From the NCBI GenBank assembly GCA_002794775.1, contig NBAY01000075.1, forward strand, positions 1-64,000: DNA of 64,000 nucleotides, in the 5' to 3' direction. The position numbers and the translations under genes were made by a program. The notes beneath the pieces are model-generated. The model was not told where the DNA came from. It saw nothing but the letters and a program-made list of their open reading frames with translations, and made no database searches. Positions 45,171-56,220 of the stretch are shown here, piece after piece (position 1 is the stretch's first letter; each line of letters starts with the position of its first letter). This DNA is from Porodaedalea pini. Taxonomy: Eukaryota > Basidiomycota > Agaricomycetes > Hymenochaetales > Hymenochaetaceae.

Positions 45171-47985
45171 TGAAGATCGCAGTACTACTACTATAGCATA
45201 TACATAATATAATGGAAGAAATGATATGGAATGAAATTGGCTTAAGCTTCTCTGCTCCCGTGGACCGTGGGTGGCGACAAAACATGCGGTATTCTCCCGC
45301 GTTGGAGTAGCCCTTGCTAAGCTTAAATTACTACGTCTATGTTTTGCTCGATATCATATGCACACTGAGACATCGCGCGTCTTCTCAGGCTGCGGTTCCT
45401 CGTTCTTTTGTTCTTGTTCTTGTTCTTGTTCTCGTTCTCTCATGCGTTTTTTCTGGTTCGGCGTTCTTCGAATGTTCTACGTCGTTTCTCCCGTTTTCAT
45501 TTCCATCATCTCGTACCACATCCCGCATCCCTCTGAGTCACTAGCGCTGCGCTCTAATTATGTGTAATTACAATCATAAAGAAGCAACCTGTACAAATAT
45601 ATACTCAGGCTGTACCGCACGTTCGTCTGAGTCCCAGCCCACGGACTAGGAGGAACTTCTCAGATTGCTGCGAAGGACAGTACAGGTACTAGCACCCGTA
45701 TCTGAAAATAACGCAGGAAGCGGCACTGGCAAAAAATGGGTGCAGTTTACAGCCACCGTTGGCATCTTTCCTTCTGAGCACGGAGCACGCGTACGGACGA
45801 TCGCGGGCGCAGCGCCGCAGCACCTCTTCATCTGGGCATGCGACTCGGAGTCCTCGAGCTGTTGGGCTGTTGGGCTCTAACTACTTGTCTACGCCGGGCG
45901 AACGTCTCCAGTGAGTGTGTACATGTACGTTTCCGAGCCGATCCCAACCTAACCCGTGCGTATAGTCATTCATACCTGACGTCCATGTCCACCAGGCTAC
46001 ACACATATGTAAAGACTCGGAGGTATACAAGCGCACTCATGTTCAAGACCATACAGTAGAACTCCGAGCGAGTAGCCGCGAAGTATTCTAGCGCCCCCTG
46101 CCCGCGCCTGTTTCACGCGTCCAAGTCCCCGGTACTCAGCCCGAGTCTGAGAACGGCGGGTTCTCGGTAAATACGGACTCGAAGAAGTCAGAACCGCACT
46201 CCTCCGAGTCAGACCTCAGACTCAGGCTCGGCACTCCATACTTCAGGCGGGATGGGAGTAACTTGCATAGGAATCTGGATCTCGCTACACTCTTTTCGAA
46301 TCACAGGACGGTATATATTGTTGAGACCTCGGAACTTCGTAAAACGCTGCCCGCGGTCGATTGAGCTGCCGAGCTGAGAGCGGCAGAAACGTGCTTCAAA
46401 TGGACGAGCAATCTGGGCACGCGAAGCCTAGAGCGACTTCGGAGCCGGAGACCTACCTACAGCGCTGTCGAGTGCCGCACGACAAGCCACTCATCCACGG
46501 CATTCGGGCACGCAGTGAACGCCTCCGAGTCCGCGTCGAGGCACTCCAGGAGCACCTCTGCGAGCTGACTCGGAGTCAATTCCAGCGCCTACTCTAGATC
46601 ATTCCGATATCCATACTAGCAAGCAACAGACTATATAAATTGGCGATAGGAGGTCACCTAAACGCACTCATGATCAAGGGACATCGGACAAACAAGCAGC
46701 CGCAAAGCACGTTTGACGTCCTTTGCCAGCGCAGCGTCCCCGGTACGCACTAGTTCTCCGTAAATGCGAGGAGAAGCCAGAACGCACTTCCCCGAGTCAG
46801 GCCCCGGGCTCAGACTCAATGCTCAATTCAGTCAGGCTGGGAGTAGGAATAGGATTCTGGAGTCAACGTTAACGGAAGGATTCTTTGGCTTTTGTATTCG
46901 GATTCAAGATATCGCGACGACTCCATAAACGCTGCCCACTCAGGCCCAAACAAAGCACATGGTCAGATTTTTTACTTCAAATGTAGTTTGGGCTCGCGAA
47001 GTGACCATTTACGGACTAGAGCACGAAGACCCGTCCGCCATTTGCAAATATTCCGGTGGACCTACATGTTGTGATATGTTTAGAGATCATCAGCAGCCAT
47101 TTAGGCTTCTGACGTTGGAGCATCCACGGGGCCCGATCTTTGATTGTTGCGACGACGACGCTGACATTGGACGGTGGACAGTGGACGGCGTCTGTGATGC
47201 GTGAATCGATAGGCATCCTCCGAAAGCTTGAGTTCTCGGGCCAATATTAATGGCGTTCCCAAATCACGCGGCGGACCAATGCCACTCCTCGAATCTACCT
47301 GTCTGAAGTTAGAGTGAACAAATATGTGGTCACGTTGGACATGCGTCCACGATCGATCATTCTGTTGAGTGAGTCACGCCCGCTGCAGTCGGTGCAGCTT
47401 TCAAAGAATATGTGACCCGCCACTACGCCACAGATTACTCGTCCCGCATCGCCTCTTGTTGTGGTGTACAAACGGTTAACCAATCCGACGTCACCAGCAA
47501 CTGAAGTCGGCTTCAAATGTCTCAGATCCAAGATACGGTACATCCCAAGCCTCAGAGCACAGCGGGTCGCAAACACATGACATTCCTGTCTCATCTTGCC
47601 CTGTCATCGTCAACCTTGTCTGAGATGCAATGTCATTCGCCTCTCAGAAGGCAGATTCAGAACCGTTGCGTATCCCGAGACATGGCCGGGTCCCGCAGCA
47701 GCAGCAGGCGCAGCCAATTGCGACGCAGGATTAAAACTACTCGGGACCGCAGGCCGTAACCTAGTTCGTCTACCCTCGAATCTTGTTATCGAGACAGAAC
47801 CCGGAGATAGCATTTTTGAATGAGATGAGGAAGGAACATCGACGGCCCCTTTTGAAGCGCCTCAAAGAGCAAGAAGGATATTGCGTCACGATCATCAGCA
47901 GAGAACGCAACGAGATTGGCAGTTGTAGAATGGTACCGGAAGAAGAAGCACATCGTAGGTTTAGAATCCTTCGTTGATATGAACA
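45171..47985. repeat. Duplicated block A, right part (degenerate, no intact gene)
   Basis: Diverged similarity to 48690-50260 in the same order. Shared runs include CTTCTCTGCTCCCGTGG, TCTCCCGCGTTGGAGTAGC, CTTTCCTTCTGAGCAC and ACCCTCGAATCTTGTTATCG. Block A has an extra section (about 45.9-47.2 kb) missing from block B. Short ORFs are not conserved in frame between the copies, so I call it non-coding or decayed. Confidence 0.65.
46020..46310. repeat. Direct repeat within block A, unit 1
   Basis: Matches 46655-46910 in order: CGCACTCATG.TCAAG, GTCCCCGGTAC, CCGAGTCAG, GGGAGTA and AAACGCTGCCC near the ends. The units are diverged and about 630 bp apart. Confidence 0.55.
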
Positions 47986-48069
47986 TGACAGAACGAATGG
48001 CGAGACGACGGACTTGTGCGGCTCTGCACTACACGTGATGCAGGCGCGTCGCGCTCCTCGTAATCATGT

Positions 48070-50286
48070 GATGCAGTGACTCACGTAACGTACTCTCAAG
48101 GCTTTCGAAACCCCTCCCTGCTCGCAAGGCTACTCTGGAAACGGCAGTCACCTTTATTGGCATCTCGCCTCAACTCGACATACCTTCCTTTCTCGATCAC
48201 TTCTGATCTTCCATCGCTTTCGCAGCTTACCGTGCCTTTACATCTTTCCAGTCTCACTCGTGAACTGCAGTCGCACGTCGCTCCGCACCTGCCTCGCATC
48301 TCCCGCTTTTAGTCTAATGTCTCCGATCGCGATCGCCGCGCTTGATCACGCTCCATGTTCTTGATTCGCCGATCGCTGTCTAGCATCTTTCCTCACCCGC
48401 CTCATCTCATGATCCCTCATATCTGTAACACCAGTGCCATGCCAAGTCCGCATGACTCTCGAACAGCTGTGAAAAGCTTCCGCTTCCGTGCACACGCCTA
48501 TAACATGCACACAGCCCTGCTATTCGGCGAGTCTGAATTTTACGCTCATTTAGCCTGTAGTGGGGATCCACCGACCGCGCTCCAACTGGCAGGGCCCCTG
48601 CACGCCTGACCACCGTCTCCCCAAACATTCCAAGAAGCGTTTTGCTCTGCTCAACGTCACCCGCGGCGGAACTCTCTGTATCCTGCATGAAGATCCGATT
48701 CTCAGTGACATAACACGTGGATACTTACGACTTGAACATATGAATGAAACTCGCTTCTCTGCTCCCGTGGGAGGTCATGTACATAGCGACAGGCCTGCGC
48801 TTTTCTCCCGCGTTGGAGTAGCTTTCGCCATGTTCCGCTCGACATCATGTGCACGCTGAGGACGTAGCGCCTTCTGGGCTTGGGGGTTCTTCGTTCTTCT
48901 GCTCTCGTTCTCAAACTCGTTCTCGTGCGTCGGGTGTTCTTCATGGTATGCCTGTTGTGCTTCCGTTTCCTATGTTCTGCATTTTTTTATGTTCTACTTC
49001 GTTCTCCGGCCCTCATTTTCCGGCGCCTCATGTCCCACTCCCTTCTTTCTTCTCACTGCGTCGAGAAAGCGATCTGTGCAAATGTATACTGTAGGTACCC
49101 TTCGAGCTCATAAACATACCATGACTCCACGGACTACGAGCTGAAAATAAGGATTCTGAAAACACTACAGGAGCAGCGCGTATAGCTACCGCTGCATTAC
49201 CATTGCTTCCTTCTGAGCACCCACGATCGCAGGCGCAGCACCCCTTAAGCTTCTGTTCGTTCCGCCGATGTCGATCGAGTTCTAACCACCCGTTCACAGA
49301 GTATTGACGGAATGTTTACGGGAACTTTTGGGATCTAGCCCTGGAGCATCTGACGTTCAAACGTACCAATCTTTTTTTGAAGATACACACGTACGCGGTA
49401 TCTGACCCCTTGAATCATGCTCTACCACCGCGCATCTTCCGGGAGTCTCTGCTCGGATAGCCAATAGCATTTCTCGTAACCCATAATCAGATCATTGCTG
49501 TACGCGGTGGGACCAATGTCACTCCTTGAATGCACGACTCCACTGTCTGGAGTCAAAACATGGCGGAGCAGGAGAAGCCAATCGAGGAACATGTGGACGA
49601 ACAGTGGATATAAAGCTGCGGACAGAGCAGCCGGAGCATACGCATCCTGTCCAAAGTACTACCAGCACATACCACAACCGGTGGTAGTGCAAGTCATGCA
49701 TAGACCCTGTACGCTCGCTGCGCCGCTTTCAAATCGTGACTACGCCACAAAAACGTGCAGGGAAGCTATCTCGTATCCGACGTCACTTGAGAGTTGGTGA
49801 TGACAAACACTAGTACTGTAGCATTTCAGACATGTTTGACAGGGAGAGGACGAACATTAATATTAATGGGGTGTCGCGATTCGTGCGCAGATTAGATTAG
49901 ATTAGATGCTATGGTCTGTGGTTCGTTTCCTTCGAAATTCGATTAATATTAATATTGGGATGAGATATCCTGAAGCCGGCTTCAGTTATCACTATTTCAT
50001 ACTATCATAGACTTCTTCTTCTGGATCTTCCCGAGACATGGCTGCGGAGCCGCAGTCAACCGTACCTCGGGGCTCGGTTCCGCACGCATACCCTCGAATC
50101 TTGTTATCGAGACAGAACCTAAAGAACAACACGTCCGAGTCTGAGTTTGAAAGTGACGGGCCCTGAGGATCATCGGGAATCCTCTTTGGAAGCATCTTAA
50201 AGAGCAAGGATAGCGTCGCGTCGTTATCATCCAGTAAAGTACGGGATAAGGTTGACACGACTCCAGGTGAGCTAAGTTCCAATACG
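48070..50286. repeat. Duplicated block B (degenerate)
   Basis: Second copy of the block described at 40320-40929 and 45171-47985, without the DNA transposon. It contains a short (AGATT)n tract at ~49891-49910. LINE copy 2 starts at its right edge. I see no intact gene in these 2.2 kb. Confidence 0.65.
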
Positions 50287-50360
50287 CACTTCTTGAACTC
50301 CTACCACCACCATCTGGACCGTGGGAATCTTGCAGTCAACCAGTCTCATCTGTCTCCGCT

Positions 50361-52586
50361 ATGGATAGCAACATGCTGTCTAAAGCTAAAGCCTCTCTCC
50401 ATAAAACAAAGTCGTCTCGTTCCCTTGCCAATCCCAAGGACCCCACCAAGTGTGAGGAGTGTAAATCGGATCTCCCCTATCACAGTCGCTGCTGTGTTAG
50501 CGGCAAAGACAAGCTTTGCATCGTCTGTGGTCGCGATAAGACCTACAACCACAATGATGCCGTCTGCGAAACTGTTGCGAAGAATCGTGTCAATTGGTCC
50601 CCCGATGTCGAAGCGGACGCCCATGCAACCGCCCTGCGCAAGCAAGGGGATCTCCCCCCTACCCCTATTATCGATTCACAACCTTCTCTTAAACGCTCCA
50701 ATTCGGAGGAGGAGCATCACGCCCTACAGCCACCTGCACGTATCGATGAAGTCGATGATATGGAGGCCGATGACCTCTACGTCCCCAGCACTAGCCAAGC
50801 CCCTCAGATCGATAACGATATGGACGACGTGTCAATCTTGGAATACGAGGACCCGCAAATTGCCGAACGCGTTTCTGCCTCCTTCATGCACCTGACTAAG
50901 GAGACTATCGACCATATATCAACGCTCATTACTCAGCCTTCTTGGACTTCTCCCACGCCGTGGCAGGACGACCCGATTCGTGCCGGCAAAGCCCTCGCAG
51001 ACGTGGCCTCCAACCTCGTCTCGTGGGTCAGTAAATCGCATTGTTTCGACGACGAAACCATCAAGGAGAACAAGGCGAATGAAGCGCTCCAGGCCTTCCA
51101 TTCCTCATACCGAATCCATTCACCCGATTTCAAACATGTATTTGATGATGTTCACATTTCAGCACAGGCTATACGTGAACAACATATTTCCGACAATATG
51201 TCCTCTATGTCCCGCTCTATTCAGTCTCTTACTTCTCTCGTTTCCTCTCTCATTGACAAAACTAACAACCTTGAAAAACAGCTTTCTCATTCGTCTCCTT
51301 TTTCATCCACTGTTAAATCTTCTTCAGCGGCTAACAAACCTCAGGTCAAATTTCTCCCCGACCCCATTGGTGCTCGTTTCGTCCACGACAACCGGTTCCC
51401 CCCCGACCCTCCTATCACCAAACAACGTGTCCAAACCCCCAAGAACGGGAAGACCGAGTATGCCGCCGCCATCGCCAATACGCGCATCCCTGGATCTGGT
51501 TATCACATGAGCTCTGAAGGAGTCATTTACACACCTGATGGCTATGCTCATTCTGCCCATAACGCCCCCAGGCCGGGCGGTACAACCATCTACCATCCGA
51601 AAGTCGAATCCGTCGGAACTGATAGGGACGGCTTCACCACAGTCACCTACATGAAAGCGGCGCAGAAGAAACCTAAGACGACCCCCACAAAAGTATTACG
51701 TCCTACTGTAGAGAACCCTGACGGGGAAATCTCAACGGTTCCTGTCAACCGGTCTAATGGATCAGTTAACATTCGCTCATCCAATATCAAGCGGGTTTAT
51801 TTCTCCCTGCCAGGAGATCTCGCAGTCCGACCACTTACGCAGTCGGTCAAGAATGCTGTGCGGGCTGGCCTAAAAGGCAACCCATTGTTCAAACATTTGG
51901 TGGTGCTGAATGTCGAGTATACCTCGAACAGCAACCTTTTGATCTCTTTTACCAACATTCGAACGGACTTTGATACTAACTATTCTTCCCTTGCCTCCCA
52001 ACTCAGTCGCATCCTGAACATCAGTGGGGCAAAACCCTTTATCCCATCCCCGCAATTCAAGATGGTTATTCCTGGAGTTCCCATCTATGACAGGGAGTCC
52101 AAACTAATCTATAGCGAGTCAGATCTCGTCAACAAAATCTCAGCTCTGCCCCAGTTTGAAGGGCGAGAATTCATGTTCCCTCCCAGATTCATGTCGTCCC
52201 CCGAGCGACTGAACGAACGTGACTTTTGTAATGTTTCAGTCGTCATGAAAGACCCCGACCGTCTTTCCTTTGATCACTTCTTCCTACATGGCAACCGTTC
52301 AGTCCCCGTCTTCAGCGTCATCCGTCGTCTCGAAGAGATGAAGGCCCGCCCGACAATCAACCAATGTGACAACTGCCACCGACTAGGGCATCCCGCTTCT
52401 AAGTGTTGATCAGTAGCGCGTTGCACCATCTGTTCCGAACCTCACCGCACCGCGGTACATGTCGCTAAATGCGTACCATGCATGGTGGCTAACAATTTAC
52501 AGTGTGAGCACTTCGCGTTGTGCATCAATTGCCACGGAAATCACAGCACTTGGTCTTCGGACTGTCCCGCCCGTCGTAATTATTGA
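50361..52586 (+). pseudogene. LINE ORF1, copy 2, one premature stop
   Basis: Reads like copy 1 for 682 residues and then stops with TGA at 52407-52409 inside the zinc-knuckle region, just after CDNCHRLGHPASKC. Copy 1 has CGC (Arg) there. The frame continues afterwards (CTICSEPHRTAVHVAKC, CINCHGNHS) to a normal stop near 52584. Confidence 0.85.
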
Positions 52587-52603
52587 TCTCCTTATTAATC
52601 TAT

Positions 52604-53996
52604 ATGGCTGATACAATCTCCATACTTTCCCTCAATATTCGCAATTCTTCACCTTCGTTCGATTTCTTATTTCGTTCATTTTCATCCACTATCCGGGCCC
52701 CGGACATTGTTTGCCTCCAAGAGATTCCCGTCATTCAAAGGGTTCTTCCTTCCAAAGACGATCCATCAGGTGCTCATGCGTTTGATTCCCGCAATTATGC
52801 ACCTTATACCGCATTTCTCCCCCCAGCCACGGGTAAACCCCAATGCTGTACTTATGTCCATTCTCGCCTAGTCCACCGGGTTTCTCTCTTTCAAACTTCG
52901 TCCCCGTTGCCCAACATTTCAGTCATCTCGATTTCCCGAGATCTTCCCACTCCTTTGTTTCTGTGGAATGTTTATAACTCCCCTTCTCTGTGCGAATTTG
53001 AATCCAACCTACCTCTTTTAACTTCTATTTCTAATATTTTTGTCAGTGATTTCAACTGTCATTCTTCTTTATGGTCGCTCCCTGCACAAGCTTCTGATTT
53101 CTCCTATTCCCATGTCCTTACCGACTGGATCAGTGAGGCCGGCCTTACTGTCTGTAATCCACCAGATCAGCCAACCTACCATAACCGATCCACCAATCAC
53201 TACTCCATCATTGACCTTGTATTGTCATCGGATGATTTTTCTTCTCAGATTTCCGAGTCCATTGTTATCGCTGATCCTTCCTTTTCTACTTCATCAGACC
53301 ATTATCTGCTTTTGTTTTCTTTCAAACTTAACTTCCTTGCCTCTCCGCCTCAGCCTTCTCTTCGGTCTATTCGCTGTCACGATTTACCAACCTTTGTTGC
53401 CAAATTCTGTGACTCTAAACTCTTTTCTTTTGATCTTCAACACATTCATTCGACAAAGTCGCTGGACGACCTACTTTTTTCCTTTCAGGATTCCTTTTCT
53501 TCTTTTGCCAAGGTGTTCCTCTGCAAACGCAAACCCCACACGTACTTCGGCCCCAATGCCTGGTGGTCTGAAGCTTGTTCCAAACTCTATCAGGAACACT
53601 GTCGAAACCCGTCGGTGGAAACGAAACATCAGCTGGACGTTGAATTGTCCAGGGCCAAATCCGCGTTTTACGGAGCTCGTCTTCAAAGCTCTGATCAGCA
53701 CTCAATCTGGCATCAACAGTTTACAGGCGTCGCATGTCGCCGCACCCCTATCGGTGCACTCAGAATGCTAAACGGATCCTTCTCAATGACCGAGGATGAC
53801 AAAGCCTCTCTGTTTCGCAGTACCTTCTTTCCGCCCCTCTCGTCTCAGCCAGAACTGGTTCACTTACCAGCGCTAGCAGACAGCCCAATTGTATCAATGA
53901 ATGACGTGCTTAATGCCCTCAGTGGCATCGACAAAGAAACGAGCCCGGGTAACAACCACATCTCGTATCAACACCTTGCGTTGCTGGTGGAACATC
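52604..53996 (+). pseudogene. LINE ORF2, copy 2, 5' part: endonuclease and start of RT region
   Basis: From the ATG at 52604 it encodes the endonuclease (CLQEIPVIQ, FVSDFNCHSSLW, SSDHYLLLF) and the region before the RT fingers, ending ...YQHLALLVEH at the LTR insertion point. Note FVSDFN where copy 1 has FAGDFN. Reading past 53996 runs into LTR sequence. Confidence 0.85.
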
Positions 53997-54410
53997 TGTT
54001 AGAACCTGAACTTTCACCTTTTCCTTTATTTTCCCTTTTACCATTTCCTTTATTATATTCATCCTTTTCATTATATTTATCCATCTTACACAATCATTCC
54101 CACACTGCCTTCATTCGTTCCATTCCCACTCGTTATGTAATGTTAGGTAATATAGTCTCACGGTCGTCGCTATATAAGGTCTCAGGAATCGCATGAACTC
54201 CTTGTTCTGCTTTTCCTCTTACCTCCACGACGACCTAGGTGAGACTCGTCCCCTTTGTATTAGTTTAGACTTGTATTAATCCTCTTACCTCCACGACGAC
54301 CTAGCCTGAGTAAAGCGTGTCCCGAGTCTCCGCTCGAGTATTACACGCCCCAGACGACAGTCAGCCGAGGCCTGCCCAGTCTGAGTTGTCTCCCGGACTC
54401 CCGCCTAACA
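53997..54410 (+). repeat. 5' LTR of element 1
   Basis: 414 bp, TGTTAG...CTAACA. It has a TATATAAG box at 54171-54178 and a direct repeat CTCTTACCTCCACGACGACC at about 54214 and 54283 downstream of it. Confidence 0.93.
54171..54178 (+). promoter_or_regulatory. TATA box in the LTR
   Basis: TATATAAG, also present in the 3' LTR (near 60003) and in the LTR of element 2 (near 60765). It probably directs the retrotransposon transcript. Confidence 0.55.
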
Positions 54411-54810
54411 TAAAAGCAGAACCTCACCCAGGCTCATCCCCAGTGTACGTCGTCGCTGTCGACTCGCCTTCACCCAGTCTAGAGGAGCACTCCCCTCGAC
54501 GGATTTGACGTGTAAACTTCCTGAACGACAACCCTCAACCCTGCCCGGACGTTTTCGGACGTTCGTGTATTACATAAACCTACACCCGACATTTCCCGAC
54601 CCTGGCTCTTCGCTTCTCCCTCTGGTGGAGGAACCATCTGACCTGGACATGGGTAACACACCGTGTACAGTCGTCAACGTCATTGTCGATTGTGATCTCG
54701 ATCGCCTCCTTCCGTTTGGTCATCAAACTCGCCGACGAACCTGTCCTTCGTCAGCATAACGTACATCCGGACAACCAGCCCCTACCTGTTCCCCCCCCGA
54801 CGTAGTCAAG

Positions 54811-56202
54811 ATAGATCTCACCGAGGAACAACAGCGGGCTTTCCCCTCTTCTTCACGCTATGACGCGGAACGCCAATCGTACGTAGCGGACGACAGAAAC
54901 CACGTCACTCATAATCTCTGGTGGAGTGACACTAGGCACGCCTGGTACTCGACTGACCCGTCTTCCGGCGAGCGAACTCGTTGGGCGCCTCGACCGCCCC
55001 GTGCGCCATCATCACCGACAGTCTCGACATCGTCGGTTGTCCTCCCAAGCGAACCAGGAGGCTATCGTACACCCCGTAGAGACTCGTCACCGCCGACACC
55101 CCCTGAGCACCTGACACATATGCCCATACCAGCGATGGCTGAAGGTTTCACTCAAAGGCAGCAACAAGAGATCGCAGCGATCGTAGCTGCCGCCTTCACC
55201 CGAGCAGCAACGAACGCCCCTGCAGCCCAAGCTCCAGCTCCCTCGATTGACATCGCCCGGCCACGCGAATTCGCTGGCGGCGATGACTACCTCGACTTCA
55301 AGCGTGAAGTCCTACTCTTCGTCTCGGCGAACCCCACGAGGTATCCCTCGTCGTCGAGCAAGATCTATGTCGCCCTCTCTTACCTCAAGGGTGGCAACGC
55401 GTCGACGTGGGCACAAAACTATGTCCAGGAATTCACAACAAATGGCGTCGTGGGCTTTACAGACGACTGGACCAAGTTCCAGGAACAACTGGATGCCTCC
55501 TTCGATGATCCGAACAGGAAGGAGAAGGCGCTGAAGAAGTTCCAAGACAAGATCCAGAAGGACCTCTCCGCCGACCAGTTCTTCCAGGACCTCGACGTGA
55601 TCATCAAGGCAGCGGAGCTGAAGGACGAAAGCGTCATTTGTGACCGCCTGCAACGCGTGATGAACATCGAGGTGGTCCGCGGCGTGTTGAGGTCGACGCC
55701 CATGCCAACAATGTATGAGGCATGGAAAAAGAAGGCCATTGAGATCGATCGGGGCGAACAGCAGATTCGCGCCATCCAACGAGGTCGTACATTGCCGTTC
55801 ACGCCCCATCCGACACCCCAACAAGGGCCTCCTGCACGCCGACAGGTACCAGCCCCGCACGCCGATAAGCGTGATGCGACGGGCGTCACTTTCGGAGGTG
55901 CCGGCCAACCGATGGACGTCTCGATGAATGAGGCGCAACGAAAGTGCGCGTGCTGGATTTGCGGCAGACTGGGACACTTTAAGGACACATGTCCGCAGGC
56001 GAAGCCGATCATCCAGCGTATGTTGGAGCTGATGGCACCGAGCGAGCGCCACCTCATCGCTGACGAGCTAGGCACGATGAAGGAGTCAGCATTCGAGGAA
56101 GTCATGGACACTCGAAGGTCGACGGTGGAGGACTATGTGGAGGAAGAAGACAATGACGAAGAGGTCGTCGACTCGCAGGGTTTTGCGAGTGGTCAGGCGT
56201 AG
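54811..56202 (+). CDS. Gag of element 1 (capsid and CCHC nucleocapsid), with ATG-less upstream extension
   Basis: From the first ATG at 55120 it encodes 360 residues: a capsid-like region ([54 protein letters not shown]) and one zinc knuckle, CWICGRLGHFKDTC. Upstream the frame is open to about 54811 and is conserved with element 2: DLTEEQQRAFPSS against [13 protein letters not shown], and VTHNLWWSDTRHAWYSTD against [18 protein letters not shown]. So the protein probably begins further left, at a start I cannot see (spliced leader or non-AUG). The stop at 56200-56202 overlaps the pol frame. Confidence 0.85.
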   Translation: MDLTEEQQRAFPSSSRYDAERQSYVADDRNHVTHNLWWSDTRHAWYSTDPSSGERTRWAPRPPRAPSSPTVSTSSVVLPSEPGGYRTPRRDSSPPTPPEHLTHMPIPAMAEGFTQRQQQEIAAIVAAAFTRAATNAPAAQAPAPSIDIARPREFAGGDDYLDFKREVLLFVSANPTRYPSSSSKIYVALSYLKGGNASTWAQNYVQEFTTNGVVGFTDDWTKFQEQLDASFDDPNRKEKALKKFQDKIQKDLSADQFFQDLDVIIKAAELKDESVICDRLQRVMNIEVVRGVLRSTPMPTMYEAWKKKAIEIDRGEQQIRAIQRGRTLPFTPHPTPQQGPPARRQVPAPHADKRDATGVTFGGAGQPMDVSMNEAQRKCACWICGRLGHFKDTCPQAKPIIQRMLELMAPSERHLIADELGTMKESAFEEVMDTRRSTVEDYVEEEDNDEEVVDSQGFASGQA

Positions 56203-56220
56203 CCATCGGGGCGACTGACC
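56178..56220 (+). promoter_or_regulatory. Probable -1 ribosomal frameshift signal between gag and pol
   Basis: The heptamer G-GGT-TTT (56178-56184) is in the gag frame as X-XXY-YYZ. Six bases later GGTCAG (56191-56196) can pair with CTGACC (56215-56220). The pol frame lies at -1 and is open across this point. Element 2 has the same bases. Confidence 0.75.

Larger units (their letters stand above)
50287..53996 (+). mobile_element. LINE copy 2, 5' portion (interrupted by LTR element)
   Basis: Starts with the same 5' UTR as copy 1 (CTTCTTGAACTCC, then CTGGACCGTGGGAATCTTG). It carries ORF1 and the first ~465 codons of ORF2, then ORF2 is cut by an LTR retrotransposon. The LINE resumes at 60243. 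Confidence 0.9.

Noticed and set aside
49891..49910. (AGATT)n tract as a possible telomere-like or satellite repeat
   Set aside because: Only about four units; too short for a satellite and unlike fungal telomere repeats.
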